Assembly (NCBI GenBank): GCA_019694655.1 | Contig: JAIBBN010000004.1 | Coordinates: forward strand, 82,348-146,347 | Length of the DNA: 64,000 nucleotides | Direction of reading: 5' to 3' | From: Leptospirales bacterium | GTDB taxonomy: Bacteria; Spirochaetota; Leptospiria; Leptospirales; Leptonemataceae | In this document: one piece after another, positions 45,851 to 55,488 of the stretch | How the letters are laid out: each line of letters starts with the position of its first letter | How positions within the stretch are numbered: the stretch's first letter is position 1 | The notes under the pieces: model-generated | The model's input: the letters and a program-made list of their open reading frames with translations, nothing else | Told to the model about the DNA's origin: nothing | Database searches by the model: none | Program-made: the position numbers and the translations under genes

Positions 45851-46596
45851 CAGCGTTGTTCCTCCGCGGCCAGCTTCAGCAGCGCCGGTCGGTAGCGTTC
45901 TGTTTCGAAGGCCAGTTCTCGAATCGCCGTCCGTTGTGCGCGCGCTCCACGACCCGGATAAAAATCAATTATCTCCAGCCGTGCGAAGATGCGCATGACG
46001 TTTTCCGGAAAGGCAATGGAGGGCAGCGGCGGCGGCGCCTGGCGCAGGTCGATGGCGATGGGTCCAGACCGATCGGGCAAGAGGCCGGCCAATTCGGTCC
46101 AGTAGAGCGCTGGCTGCGGCGGGATATGACTGCGATCGAAGTCCGTGATCTGTTGCCGGAAAAGAATCAATCGATAGCGGCGCGGCCGCGCCGGCCGACC
46201 GTCGATCTGGTCCGGGGCATTCCAGATCCAGAGTGCGCGCAGCGGATCAAGCGCCGGCGGCTCGGCGGCGGAGTGGCTCAAGGGTCCAGCCCATTGCACG
46301 AAGCTGCAGCGCAAATCGAAGGCAAAGCTGCGACCGGCACAGAGTTGTCCATTTCTATGTAGAGGACTGCGCAAGTCGGGGCCATCGCCATCCGTTTTAC
46401 CGTCGATCATTGCATCGGGCGCGCTCTGCGATGGATCTGCAAACTGGCTGGAGGAAACAATGTAGTCGATGTGCGACTGTTCCATCCTGTCGAGGCTCTG
46501 CATCGAACGGCGTAATATCCAGGCATCCATCAGCAGGGCCGCCAGCGGCAGACCAGTCGCCAGAAGAACAATACGACGCGACGCGCCAGGGGCCAT
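45850..46596 (-). CDS. membrane-anchored protein, possible partner of the YihY fusion
   Basis: 248 residues. One N-terminal membrane helix (about 10-26) follows a short basic start (MAPGASRR), so most of it is likely periplasmic. The body is rich in Arg, Pro and Asp with two Cys and shows no family I know. Its stop overlaps the ATG of the YihY fusion gene (ATGA), so the two are translationally coupled and may act together in the envelope. An upstream frame to 46707 overlaps the secA leader and is not used. Confidence 0.65.
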   Translation of the reverse strand: MAPGASRRIVLLATGLPLAALLMDAWILRRSMQSLDRMEQSHIDYIVSSSQFADPSQSAPDAMIDGKTDGDGPDLRSPLHRNGQLCAGRSFAFDLRCSFVQWAGPLSHSAAEPPALDPLRALWIWNAPDQIDGRPARPRRYRLILFRQQITDFDRSHIPPQPALYWTELAGLLPDRSGPIAIDLRQAPPPLPSIAFPENVMRIFARLEIIDFYPGRGARAQRTAIRELAFETERYRPALLKLAAEEQR

Positions 46597-46724
46597 GGAC
46601 GGAGACTCTGGATCGCCGGCCGCCTGTCGGCCAAAAAATAGTCGCGGCCGACCCCTGCTGCGGCTTCTATGGAAGAATCTCCGCTCTCTGGCTTGCGCCG
46701 CACCCACTCACGAGAGGTTCCTTG

Positions 46725-49526
46725 ATGTTTACACGCGTCGTTCACCTGGTATTTGGCAGCAAGCATGAGCGTGACATAAAGAAGATTCTCCCGCAAATCA
46801 GCGCAATCAACGAGCTGGAAGCGCAGCTACAGTCGATGAGCAACGCACAACTTGGCGCACAGACGGAACGGTTGCGCGGCCGACTGGCGGGCGGGGAGAC
46901 GCTGGAGGAGATTCTGCCGGAAGCGTTTGCAACGGTGCGCGAAACCGCCTGGCGTACGCTTGGCATGCGGCACTTTGACGTGCAGTTGATCGGCGGCATC
47001 GTGTTACACAGCGGCAAGATTGCCGAGATGAAGACCGGCGAAGGAAAGACCTTAACCTCTACCAGTCCGATCTACCTCAATGCGCTCAGCGGGAAAGGCG
47101 TCCACGTGGTCACCGTGAATGATTATCTGGCCCGCCGCGATGCCAACTGGATGCGGCCGATCTACGATTTTCTGGGCATTTCCGTGGGCGTCATCCAGCA
47201 CAATATGGACTATGCTGAGCGGCAACGCGCATATGCCTGCGACATTACTTATGGAACCAACAACGAGTTTGGCTTTGACTATCTGCGCGACAACATGGTT
47301 ACCCAGCGCGACTGGCGCGTACAGCGGCCTTTCAATTTTGGCATCGTAGATGAAGTCGACTCGATCCTGATTGATGAAGCGCGCACGCCCTTGATTATAT
47401 CCGGTCCCACGGAAGAGAATACTGAACAATACGGTAATATTGATCGAGCCATAAGACGATTGCTCGATGACGCCGCCAGGGCGCCCGAGCCGCCGCCGAT
47501 TGAAGTGGAACCGGGCAAGGAAGAGCCGCATGTCATCCGCGGCTATTACTACGATGTCGACGAAAAGGCGCGCAATGTGCTCCTGACCGAGGAGGGCGTC
47601 AAACGCGTCGAAGAGATTCTGCACGTTGAAAACCTGTTTGCTCCTGACAAGACGGAATTGGTGGCGCACGTTTACCAGGCCTTGCGCGCACATTTGATCT
47701 TCAAGAATGAAGTCGATTACATCGTTCGTGACGGAGACGTGATCATCGTCGACGAACATACCGGGCGCACGATGGAGGGCCGGCGCTATAGCGATGGTCT
47801 GCATCAAGCGCTGGAAGCAAAAGAGCGGGTCACGGTAAAACAGGAAACGCAAACTCTGGCCAGCATCACATTCCAGAATTTCTTTCGAATGTATCCGAAG
47901 CTATCGGGTATGACCGGCACCGCCGATACGGAAGCCAACGAGTTCCACAAGATCTACAATCTCGATGTCGTCGTCATTCCTACCAATGTCATCGTGCAGC
48001 GCAATGACGCTCCGGACCGCGTCTACCGTACCGAAGGGGAGAAGTGGAACGCCATCATTGGCGAGATCCGGGATTGCAATGAGCGCGGACAGCCGGTGCT
48101 GGTAGGAACGATATCGGTCGAAAAATCAGAGTACCTTTCGAATCTGCTGAAGAAGGCTGGCGTGGCGCACAACGTGTTGAATGCGAAGCAACACGAGCGC
48201 GAGGCGGAAATTGTGGCCCAGGCCGGCAAGCCTGGCGCCGTGACCGTCGCCACAAACATGGCCGGACGCGGCACGGACATTGTCCTCGGCGGCTTTCCGC
48301 TCTACAGCAAAGATCTTGAGAAGCTGGAAGGCGTCGAGGGTCCGCTGGGCGAGTTTCGCGATCTGATGCTGAAAAAGAATTTTGATGGCGCGGCGCAATT
48401 CCTCCCCTCGCTGCCCGCAGAAAACGATCGCAGATCGGCGCGCGAGATCTATGAGCGCTCTCAGATCTGGCTGGCCGACCACAATCGAGTCAAGCAGTCC
48501 GGCGGTCTGCATATCCTCGGCACGGAGCGACATGAATCGCGGCGCATTGACAATCAGCTGCGCGGGCGCGCCGGACGCCAGGGCGACCCCGGTTCCAGTC
48601 GCTTCTACTTGAGCCTGGAAGACCATTTGATGCGCATCTTTGGCGGCGAACGCATCAAGCGCATCATGGGTTGGGTAGGCATGGAGGAAGGTCAGGAGCT
48701 TGAGGCAGGAATGGTAGATCGCGCCATCGCCCGCGCCCAGAAGCGAGTGGAAAGCCACAACTTCGACATCCGGAAGCACCTGCTGGAATACGACGAAGTA
48801 ATGAATCGCCAGCGCGAGTTTGTTTACCTGGAGCGCAACAAGCTGCTCGATAACGATCAGGTGCGCGACGAACTCCTGCACTGGGCGGAAGAGGTTCTGG
48901 AAAGTCGCATTGTCAACTTTTGCGAGGGCAATGATTCGGCGCGCTGGGATCTTGAGGGTCTGCGCGAGTGGCTGCGCGGCGGCCTGGCCATCCAGCTGCC
49001 GCTGGATGGGAGCGAGTTTCATTCGGCGCGCAACGCGCAGCTGGCTTTGTTTGAGACAATCTGGCAGGAGTGCAAGTCCCGCTATCAAGCGAAGGTGGAG
49101 CAGATTGGCGATGCCAACTTCAACTATGTCGAACGTCGGATTGCGCTCGATGTCATTGACGCGCGCTGGAAGGAACATCTGTATTCCATGGACCAGTTGC
49201 GCGAAGGGATCTGGGCCACCGGCTTTGCAGAACGAAATCCGCTGGTTGAATTCAAGCTGGAAGGCTTCCGTCTGTTTGATCAGATGGTGGAGTCCATCAA
49301 GGAACAAATTACGGAGTTCCTCTTTCGCGTGCAGATCGAGGGTCCGATGACTCAGCCAGCGGATACACGGCGAACGCAGGGAGTTGCCCAGCACCAGGCG
49401 CTCGATGGCTTTGGCGGCGATCGTCAGCGACCCGCGCCGGCAAGTTCTGCGGCCAATTCGCCCAACTCCGCGGTATCTGGCGGAGGGGCCTCGCAGCGTC
49501 GTTCATCGCGCCGCCGTCGGCGCTGA
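46725..49526 (+). CDS. secA: preprotein translocase ATPase SecA
   Basis: 933-residue SecA. Walker A is [10 protein letters not shown], Walker [21 protein letters not shown], then the preprotein-binding domain, [26 protein letters not shown] and [20 protein letters not shown] in the second ATPase domain, and the helical scaffold. The C-terminal zinc motif that binds SecB is missing; instead the protein ends in a Ser/Gly/Ala linker and an Arg-rich tail ([10 protein letters not shown]). ATG 46725 with GAGAGG upstream; the frame is open further upstream but not coding-like. Confidence 0.97.
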   Translation: MFTRVVHLVFGSKHERDIKKILPQISAINELEAQLQSMSNAQLGAQTERLRGRLAGGETLEEILPEAFATVRETAWRTLGMRHFDVQLIGGIVLHSGKIAEMKTGEGKTLTSTSPIYLNALSGKGVHVVTVNDYLARRDANWMRPIYDFLGISVGVIQHNMDYAERQRAYACDITYGTNNEFGFDYLRDNMVTQRDWRVQRPFNFGIVDEVDSILIDEARTPLIISGPTEENTEQYGNIDRAIRRLLDDAARAPEPPPIEVEPGKEEPHVIRGYYYDVDEKARNVLLTEEGVKRVEEILHVENLFAPDKTELVAHVYQALRAHLIFKNEVDYIVRDGDVIIVDEHTGRTMEGRRYSDGLHQALEAKERVTVKQETQTLASITFQNFFRMYPKLSGMTGTADTEANEFHKIYNLDVVVIPTNVIVQRNDAPDRVYRTEGEKWNAIIGEIRDCNERGQPVLVGTISVEKSEYLSNLLKKAGVAHNVLNAKQHEREAEIVAQAGKPGAVTVATNMAGRGTDIVLGGFPLYSKDLEKLEGVEGPLGEFRDLMLKKNFDGAAQFLPSLPAENDRRSAREIYERSQIWLADHNRVKQSGGLHILGTERHESRRIDNQLRGRAGRQGDPGSSRFYLSLEDHLMRIFGGERIKRIMGWVGMEEGQELEAGMVDRAIARAQKRVESHNFDIRKHLLEYDEVMNRQREFVYLERNKLLDNDQVRDELLHWAEEVLESRIVNFCEGNDSARWDLEGLREWLRGGLAIQLPLDGSEFHSARNAQLALFETIWQECKSRYQAKVEQIGDANFNYVERRIALDVIDARWKEHLYSMDQLREGIWATGFAERNPLVEFKLEGFRLFDQMVESIKEQITEFLFRVQIEGPMTQPADTRRTQGVAQHQALDGFGGDRQRPAPASSAANSPNSAVSGGGASQRRSSRRRRR

Positions 49527-49549
49527 GTCAGCAGCCAGGTTCCGCTCTG

Positions 49550-49582
49550 GCGACGGACGCGTTTCGGCGAGCGCGTCGTCGC
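49550..49582. terminator. hairpin after secA, between convergent genes
   Basis: GCGACG-G-ACGCG (49550-49561) pairs with CGCGTCGTCGC (49572-49582): 11 bp with one bulge and a 10-base loop, in the 63-base gap between secA and the minus-strand lipoprotein gene. No T-tract. Confidence 0.55.
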
Positions 49583-49589
49583 GGTTGGA

Positions 49590-49835
49590 TCATTCGCAAT
49601 CATCAGGAGCGAGGAGCAAACAGGCTGCGGCCACATTGACATTGGGCTGAGCGCCGCTGCAAAGGGGCGCTCCGGGGCTGGCGGATCCGCCGCAACTGCG
49701 GGCCAGATCAATGTAGCCCAGCAAACATGCCGCCTGTAGATCAGTCTGCTTATCGCAGCGGCGGGGATCGCCGCCGCAGCCAGCCAACGCGACCAGAATG
49801 AGGGCCGCAGCGGCCAGTCGGTCTTTGAGCGACAT
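49590..49835 (-). CDS. small cysteine-rich lipoprotein
   Basis: 81 residues. A short signal sequence ends in lipobox VALAGC, followed by about 60 residues with six further Cys, enough for three disulfides. I recognise no family. It is divergent from the next gene with only 6 bases between the two starts, so the promoters must lie inside the neighbouring genes. ATG 49835 is preferred to an upstream start since it places the signal sequence at the N-terminus. Confidence 0.55.
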   Translation of the reverse strand: MSLKDRLAAAALILVALAGCGGDPRRCDKQTDLQAACLLGYIDLARSCGGSASPGAPLCSGAQPNVNVAAACLLLAPDDCE

Positions 49836-49841
49836 GGGCCA

Positions 49842-50213
49842 ATGCAAGCCCTGATGCCCTGCGCGGCAATCGAACATTTTGCAATTGCCGGCGACGGCGC
49901 CTGGAACAGGCTGCTGGCGAGGGACGGGATGCTCGATCTATCATCGCAAGGGCGCAGAGAGAACGGACTCATTGTCTGGCGCAGCGGGCGTCAGGACATT
50001 GAATTCACCGAATCTGAATTTGAGGAGCTCATTCTGGCCCTGCGCCGGGAGCGCCTCTTCGATCTGTTGTTGCGCAGCCGTCCGGCGTTGCGCGACCAGT
50101 TGATAGCTCTCTTCGGGCCAGATCTTGCTGAGGAAGGTTTGGAACTGGAAGACTTCCAGAATCGTCTGGAAACCGCCCTTCTGGATCTGGCCGCCCGGCT
50201 CGACGGGCGCTAG
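49842..50213 (+). CDS. small soluble protein of unknown function
   Basis: 123 residues, acidic and mainly helical, no membrane segment. The start may be ATG 49842 or a later ATG near 49929 (MLDLSSQGRR). The second half (FEELILALRRERLFDLLLRS) is a Leu/Arg amphipathic helix region. I recognise no family. It overlaps the convergent CPBP protease gene by 4 bases. Confidence 0.45.
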   Translation: MQALMPCAAIEHFAIAGDGAWNRLLARDGMLDLSSQGRRENGLIVWRSGRQDIEFTESEFEELILALRRERLFDLLLRSRPALRDQLIALFGPDLAEEGLELEDFQNRLETALLDLAARLDGR

Positions 50214-50791
50214 TCGAGGCGCGGCAATACTCGCACAAAATAGATCAGGGCCAAAAAGTCGTAGAGACTGTGCAGAGCGATTGGCGCCAAAAGACTGTTG
50301 CACCAGTACATCGACCAGCCCAGGAGCAGGCTCATTGCAGCGGCAAACAGTGCATAGAGCGGAGTAATCCAGTGCAGCAGCCCAAAGATCAAGCTGGCAA
50401 TAGTCAATGCAGGGATCCAGCCCAGCTGCGAGGTCAGCCAGTTCTGCAAAAATCCGCGAAACAAGAATTCTTCAGCGACGCCGGCCAGTAGCGAGATGAT
50501 GGCCAGATCAACGATACTGCAATGCCCGAGCAATTCGCGCAAAGTGTGATCCAGGCGCTGGCGAATCTGCCGTACCGGTCCCGGCGCAAAACGCAATAGC
50601 GCCATAAAAAAGGCGGCTGGCGGCAGGGCAAGGAGTGCGCCGTAGACCAGCGCCGTCCATTGCAGACGCAACGCGTGCAGCGGCCAGCTATCCAGCAGCC
50701 AGCCAAGCAGTAAGGACAGGCCAAGCAATGCCAGTTCAAACAGCACCGCGACCGAAAGCGCCGATGAGGCGCTGCTATTTTCTGTGGGCAT
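50210..50791 (-). CDS. CPBP (CAAX) family intramembrane metalloprotease
   Basis: 193 residues with about six hydrophobic helices. The three family motifs are present: EEFLFRG (glutamates and Arg), LIFGLLHW (His) and LHSLYDFLAL (second His). CPBP proteases act within the membrane on prenylated or small membrane peptides in some systems; the target is unknown here. It stands alone. Confidence 0.87.
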   Translation of the reverse strand: MPTENSSASSALSVAVLFELALLGLSLLLGWLLDSWPLHALRLQWTALVYGALLALPPAAFFMALLRFAPGPVRQIRQRLDHTLRELLGHCSIVDLAIISLLAGVAEEFLFRGFLQNWLTSQLGWIPALTIASLIFGLLHWITPLYALFAAAMSLLLGWSMYWCNSLLAPIALHSLYDFLALIYFVRVLPRLD

Positions 50792-50916
50792 AGCTGACAG
50801 CTTTTCAGGACGCTCTGTGAACGCTGCTGAAAAAGCGCCGCGGCAATCTATTCCAGCCAGGGTCCGAGAACGGATTCTGTATTTCGCTGCGGCAATCGAT
50901 AGCGAATCGCAGCCTG

Positions 50917-51558
50917 CTAGTTCAATGCAGGATTCTGATCGCTATCGGCGAAGACGCGGTAGATGCCGCCCTTCTTGCGCAGCGCTTCTTTCCATCCGGT
51001 TTCTGGATCGGGATGAAAGACAATCTGAGCATCGGCCGCCTGATGAATCCAGGACCCAAGCTTCAGCTCGCTCTCCAGCTGGCCGCTGGCCCAGCCTGAA
51101 TAGCCCAGAAACAAATGAATCTTCGGCCGATCATCGGCAGGTATTGCCTCCCAGAATTCATCCTTGAAGAATTTCTCCACGTTGCTGAAGGAAGGTTCGA
51201 AGATCACGCGCGGCGCCGGCCGAACTGCCGCCGCGGAGGGTTGATGGTCGGCGATCTCACTGTGGACTACAAACAGGAATTCCTGTTGCACCGGCCCGCC
51301 GACATAGACCGGCGTACTGCGGCTGCGCGGGCTGTCCAGCCGGGGCAATATGTCGGCCAGGCTCAGTTTGGAGCGACGATTGACCACCAATCCAAAGGCG
51401 CCTTCCTCATTGTGTTCCAGCATAAGTACAACGGTCTGGAAGAAGTTGGGATCGGGCATATTCGATTCGGAAATCAGGAAATAACCCTTCAACGACGAAG
51501 GATAGCGCGGGCCGCCGTGACCGGAGGGGCGAAAGAATGGATTGCCGGCTTCGCTCAT
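50917..51558 (-). CDS. yqgE: YqgE/AlgH family protein
   Basis: 213 residues of the DUF179 family, cytoplasmic with unclear biochemical role. Signatures: LKGYFLISESNMPDPNFFQT, EGAFGLVVNRRSKL, VYVGGPVQQEFLFVVHS and LFLGYSGWASGQLESEL. Full length for the family. It follows prfC by 43 bases on the same strand and may be cotranscribed. Confidence 0.92.
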   Translation of the reverse strand: MSEAGNPFFRPSGHGGPRYPSSLKGYFLISESNMPDPNFFQTVVLMLEHNEEGAFGLVVNRRSKLSLADILPRLDSPRSRSTPVYVGGPVQQEFLFVVHSEIADHQPSAAAVRPAPRVIFEPSFSNVEKFFKDEFWEAIPADDRPKIHLFLGYSGWASGQLESELKLGSWIHQAADAQIVFHPDPETGWKEALRKKGGIYRVFADSDQNPALN

Positions 51559-51601
51559 TGTGACACTAAGAGCTTCCGGGGCGAAGTTCAGGCAACCGAA
51601 A

Positions 51602-53185
51602 TCAATGCGGCGGATGCTCTAGAAGTTCCGTGTCCGGATTGTTTTTTTGAAAGCTCTGCAGTCGGTACTCGCTCTTAAACAGAACAACAGGTCGGCCTTC
51701 AGTATCTTTCACAAACATGTCATAGGCTGAGAATTTGTCGCGGTCGCGCTCATGAAACCAACGCGAACGCTCGTAGGACAGCGGTTCCAGACGACAGGGC
51801 GCCCCGTATTCATCCTGTAAGCGAAATGCAAATACATCAAACTGCAGCTGGCCGACGGCCCCCAGCACGTTCTGATTGTCCGCGCTCAAGAAGACCTGCA
51901 CAATACCCTCTTCCGCAAGCTCCTCCAGACCTTTGCGAAATTGTTTCAATTTGCCGGTATCGGTCGGAATCAGACGGGCGAACATCTCCGGAGCAAAGCG
52001 CGGCACGCCTGGAAAATCTGGCGCCGGCCCGGCCGAAAGGGCGTCGCCAATCTGAAACTGTCCTGGATTGATCAATCCGATGATGTCGCCAGCCCAGGCG
52101 TTGTCCACCGTGCTCCGTTCTTGACCGAAAAAGGCCACCGGGCTGGAGAGTTTGACCGTTTTGCCCAGCCGATTGTGGCTGACGCTCATTCCCCGCTCAA
52201 AGGCGCCGCTGGTGATGCGAATGAAGGCAACGCGGTCGCGATGTTTTTGGTTCATGTTGGCCTGGAGCTTGAAGACAAAGGCCGTGAATGCGCCGTCGCC
52301 TGGATCGAGCAGGCCGCCTCCGCGGAGCGGAACCGGACGAGGCGGCGGACAGATCTCCAGAAATTGGTCCAGAAAAAGTTCAACGCCAAAGTTGTTCATG
52401 GCGCTTCCAAAAAAAACAGGCGAAATCCTTCCGTCTAAGAAGGACTGTCGGTCGAAGACGGGCAGGGCGCCCTGCGCCAGCTGCGCTCCTTCGTAAAACT
52501 GCTGGTAGGTTTCAGCGTCCATTATGGACTTCAATTCCGGGTCGTCAAGGCCGGCGGCGCTAACCGGCGCCATGAAGGCCCCGCCCGTGGTCCGTTCATA
52601 ACGATAGACCCTTCGACTTTGCAAATCGTAGACGCCGCGAAAGTCCTTCCCTGAGCCCATGGGCCAGAGCATGGGCGCCGCGGTGATGCCCAGAGTTTGC
52701 TCAATATCATCCATCAAGGCAAAGGGATCGCGCGCCGGCATATCCATCTTGTTTATGAAAGTTACAATGGGCGTCCCGCGTTCGCGACAGACGTGAAAGA
52801 GCTTGATGGTCTGCGGTTCCACGCCGCGCGAGGCATCAAGCAGCATGACTGCGCAGTCGGCGGCCATCAACGTACGGTACGTGTCTTCGGAAAAATCCTC
52901 ATGTCCCGGAGTATCCAGCAGGTTGAGAACATGGTTCTTGTATTCAAATTGTAAGGCGGCGGTGCTGATGGAGATGCCGCGGTCCTGCTCCATCTTCATC
53001 CAGTCCGATCGTGTCTTGCGTCGATCGCGTTTGGCGCGGACGTGGCCGGCCAGATGGATTGCGCCGCCGTAAAGCAGGAGTTTCTCGGTCAGCGTCGTCT
53101 TGCCGGCGTCGGGATGAGCAATGATGGCGAAGGCGCGACGCCTTGCAATTTCCTGCATCTGTGCGGCGTTGCGTTCGGCGGACAT
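51602..53185 (-). CDS. prfC: peptide chain release factor 3
   Basis: 527-residue translational GTPase which removes RF1/RF2 from the ribosome after termination. G1 is AHPDAGKTTLTEKLL, switch II is LDTPGHEDFSEDTYR, G4 is TFINKMDMPARDP. The KMEQDRGISISTAALQFEY segment and the C-terminal domain (VGQLQFDVFAFRLQDEYGA) are typical of RF3. ATG 53185 gives MSAERNAAQ, close to other RF3 starts; a longer frame to 53371 overlaps the divergent gene. Confidence 0.96.
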   Translation of the reverse strand: MSAERNAAQMQEIARRRAFAIIAHPDAGKTTLTEKLLLYGGAIHLAGHVRAKRDRRKTRSDWMKMEQDRGISISTAALQFEYKNHVLNLLDTPGHEDFSEDTYRTLMAADCAVMLLDASRGVEPQTIKLFHVCRERGTPIVTFINKMDMPARDPFALMDDIEQTLGITAAPMLWPMGSGKDFRGVYDLQSRRVYRYERTTGGAFMAPVSAAGLDDPELKSIMDAETYQQFYEGAQLAQGALPVFDRQSFLDGRISPVFFGSAMNNFGVELFLDQFLEICPPPRPVPLRGGGLLDPGDGAFTAFVFKLQANMNQKHRDRVAFIRITSGAFERGMSVSHNRLGKTVKLSSPVAFFGQERSTVDNAWAGDIIGLINPGQFQIGDALSAGPAPDFPGVPRFAPEMFARLIPTDTGKLKQFRKGLEELAEEGIVQVFLSADNQNVLGAVGQLQFDVFAFRLQDEYGAPCRLEPLSYERSRWFHERDRDKFSAYDMFVKDTEGRPVVLFKSEYRLQSFQKNNPDTELLEHPPH

Positions 53186-53195
53186 GCGGTCACAA

Positions 53196-53262
53196 ATTCC
53201 AGCGTGCAGGCCAGGGCAAACAGATTCACTGCCAGCTGGAATGGCAAAAAAAAGTCCTGGCC
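53196..53262. promoter_or_regulatory. two inverted repeats in the prfC / FliG-N-like divergent region
   Basis: ATTCCAGC (53196-53203) pairs with GCTGGAAT (53235-53242), and GGCCAGG (53209-53215) pairs with CCTGGCC (53256-53262). The arms interlock, so only one stem can form at a time. The second ends 19 bases before the ATG at 53282. Either operator sites or alternative mRNA folds. Confidence 0.35.
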
Positions 53263-53281
53263 AGTACGAAGGCAAGATGCC

Positions 53282-53947
53282 ATGTTTTGCCGGGGACGCT
53301 ACGTGAAGCAATGGCAACCGGAAGAGAGCTTCGAGAAGGCTGATTTTCCCTCCCGCAAACGACAAAAGCAAGATGCCGCTCCGCCTGCCTGGCGTCCGGA
53401 GCTTGATTTTGAGCGAGCCGACTTTCCGCGCCCGGCGACCCCGGCGCAGACTCCGTCGGCAGAATCGCCGCCAGCTGCAGGCAATGACTCTGGCGGCTCG
53501 CGCAGCATTCGTCGCTGGCTGCCCGGCAAAACCTCAGAGGCGTCGCCGGCGCGCGCCATTGATGCTGGCCAGGTTCTGGGCGGCGGCAAGGCGTCAGCTG
53601 CTTCGCCAGCTGGCGGCGACGGTGCGGGCGTTCAAAATCGGCTCCTACAGGAAGCAGCCTTGACGCGTCGCGAGGAGGCCCGTCATGTTCTGCGCCGCTG
53701 GTACTGGGAGAAAGCCGGGCAGGCGCAGGGAACGTTGGCGGCCATTGACCCGCACGATCGGATTGCGATAGTATTGAATCTGCTGGGCGCTGACGTGGCG
53801 CGGCGTTTGCTCGAACTTTTCTCGCCGATGGAGCGGCAACAGGTTCTATCAGTCCTGCGTCGGCCGATGCGACGCTATGCCGTTAACGAGCTGGCGCTGG
53901 TCCGCGCCGGATTCATGGAGGCCTTGCGCACTCCAGATCCGCAGTGA
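53282..53947 (+). CDS. protein with a C-terminal FliG-N-like domain
   Basis: 221 residues. The N-terminal 110 residues are disordered (Pro, Ser, Ala, Gly) and carry a repeated short motif: WQPEESFEKADFP and WRPELDFERADFP. The last 80 residues are helical. DRIAIVLNLLGADVARRLLELF then SPMERQQVLSVL follows the pattern of the FliG N-terminal domain (KAAxLLxxLGxxxAAxVxxxLxxxExxxV), the part that binds the FliF tail. The FliG middle and C-terminal (torque) domains are absent. ATG 53282 was chosen since the upstream frame is antisense to prfC. Tentative family call. Confidence 0.6.
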   Translation: MFCRGRYVKQWQPEESFEKADFPSRKRQKQDAAPPAWRPELDFERADFPRPATPAQTPSAESPPAAGNDSGGSRSIRRWLPGKTSEASPARAIDAGQVLGGGKASAASPAGGDGAGVQNRLLQEAALTRREEARHVLRRWYWEKAGQAQGTLAAIDPHDRIAIVLNLLGADVARRLLELFSPMERQQVLSVLRRPMRRYAVNELALVRAGFMEALRTPDPQ

Positions 53948-54005
53948 TGCTCTGCTTGTTTGATATGGAATTGACCGGGCGTCGGTTTGCTCCAGGGTGA
54001 TCGTC

Positions 54006-55472
54006 ATGGGCAAGCGCAGCATCGAGGTCGGCGTGATAGCGGCGGCCGGCAAAGGGACGCGCGCCTATCCGCGCACCAGTTTTGTCCCGAAGCCGTTGTT
54101 TACTTTCGAGGGACAGAGTATTCTGGAACGAAATGTTGCGTTGATGTTTGAGACCCTGAAGGTAAAAAGACTCTACATCATCGTTGGCCATCTGCAAGAG
54201 CAAGTTCTGGCAGAAGTTGCACGAATTCGCCAGCTGTATCCGGGCCGTCAGATTGAAACTGCGCAATGGACCCAGCAAGGACTGGCGGCGGACGTTGCCA
54301 GTTTACGCGATCGGATCTCGGGCGACTTTGCGCTTGTACTGGGCGACGAGTTTTACTGGGATACAAACCATCAAGAAATGGCGCGAGTCTGGAAGCGTCA
54401 GACGCGCGCCCGGGCGCTGATTGCTATTCTGCGCACCTCGCTCCTTTCCGATATCCGCAAGAACTATTCCGTAGAACTGAGCGGATCGAGAGTCCAGGAG
54501 CTCATTGAAAAGCCGGAAGATCCTCCCAATGATTTGCTTGGGCTTGGATCCTACGTATTTTCCAGGGACTACTTCGACTTTTTCGATTCCACGCCGCCGG
54601 CCTCGCGCAGCGGCGTGGTTGAGCTAACGCAAGTCATTCATCGCATGGCCCATCAGAGCGACGTTCGCGCAGCGCTGCTGAAGGGACGCTATTTCAATAT
54701 CAACTCGCTGGCCGACTACTACGCCGCCACCTATTCCATTCGCAGCGAAAAGTTTAATCGTTATCGAATCAGTCTGATTATGCCGGCCTTCAACAATGAA
54801 GCGACGATTGCCGATGCGGTTCACAATTTCAAGAATCAAGTACACGAGACCCTGGTGCTGGACATGGGCTCAACGGATCGCACGGCGCAAATCGCAGCCA
54901 GGGCGGGCGCTCGCGTAGTCCGAAACGCGCCGCCCGAATCTATGGCCTCGGCCCACTACGCCCCCGCCATCTATGCCGCAATGCGCGCGGCGCGCGGCGA
55001 TATCCTGGTGCTGGCCACGGCAGACGGCGCCTTTCGCGCCGGCGATTTGGGCAAGCTGCTGGAGTATCTCAAGGATTGCGATATGGCCGCCGGAACGCGC
55101 ACCACGCGTCAGCTCATTGAGCAGGGTTCTAACTTGAGTCCCTTCTATCGCTGGTTGAACGTATTCTTTGGCAAACTGGTCGAAGCGATGTGGTGGGCGC
55201 AGGAACCTCGACTGACTGATATTGGCTGTATCTACCGGGCCATCTGGAAGGAGTCCTTTTTGCGCGTAGCCAGCGGATTGCAGGCCCAGGATCGAACTTA
55301 CTGCCTGGAGATGGTGGTAGAGATTATGCGTTTTCACATGCGCTGTATCGAGGCGCCGGTTTCCTACTATCGCCGTTACGGACAGGCGCCGGACGAGAGT
55401 TGGCCGGAGAAGTGGCGCTACTTTATGTCCGTGCTGCGACTGATCTTGCGCAAGCGGCTGCAGCGTTCCTGA
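54006..55472 (+). CDS. nucleotidyltransferase - family 2 glycosyltransferase fusion
   Basis: 488 residues with two enzymes in one chain. Residues about 1-235 are a sugar-nucleotide transferase (VIAAAGKGTRAYPRTSFVPK, then VLGDEFYWD as the metal site, IEKPEDPPNDLLGLGSYVF). Residues about 250-460 are a GT2 domain (ISLIMPAFNNEATIADAV, LDMGSTDRTAQIAARAGARV, LATADGAFRAGDLGKLLEYL, RTTRQLIEQGSNLSPFYRW). This suggests a protein that both makes an activated sugar and transfers it. AGGG lies 8 bases before ATG 54006; a GTG at 53997 is also in frame. Confidence 0.87.
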   Translation: MGKRSIEVGVIAAAGKGTRAYPRTSFVPKPLFTFEGQSILERNVALMFETLKVKRLYIIVGHLQEQVLAEVARIRQLYPGRQIETAQWTQQGLAADVASLRDRISGDFALVLGDEFYWDTNHQEMARVWKRQTRARALIAILRTSLLSDIRKNYSVELSGSRVQELIEKPEDPPNDLLGLGSYVFSRDYFDFFDSTPPASRSGVVELTQVIHRMAHQSDVRAALLKGRYFNINSLADYYAATYSIRSEKFNRYRISLIMPAFNNEATIADAVHNFKNQVHETLVLDMGSTDRTAQIAARAGARVVRNAPPESMASAHYAPAIYAAMRAARGDILVLATADGAFRAGDLGKLLEYLKDCDMAAGTRTTRQLIEQGSNLSPFYRWLNVFFGKLVEAMWWAQEPRLTDIGCIYRAIWKESFLRVASGLQAQDRTYCLEMVVEIMRFHMRCIEAPVSYYRRYGQAPDESWPEKWRYFMSVLRLILRKRLQRS

Positions 55473-55488
55473 GTTCGGGCGAGCTCAG

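Noticed and set aside
48126..49394. 422-codon minus-strand frame within secA
   Set aside because: SecA motifs cover the whole region on the plus strand; the minus frame is a codon-bias artefact.
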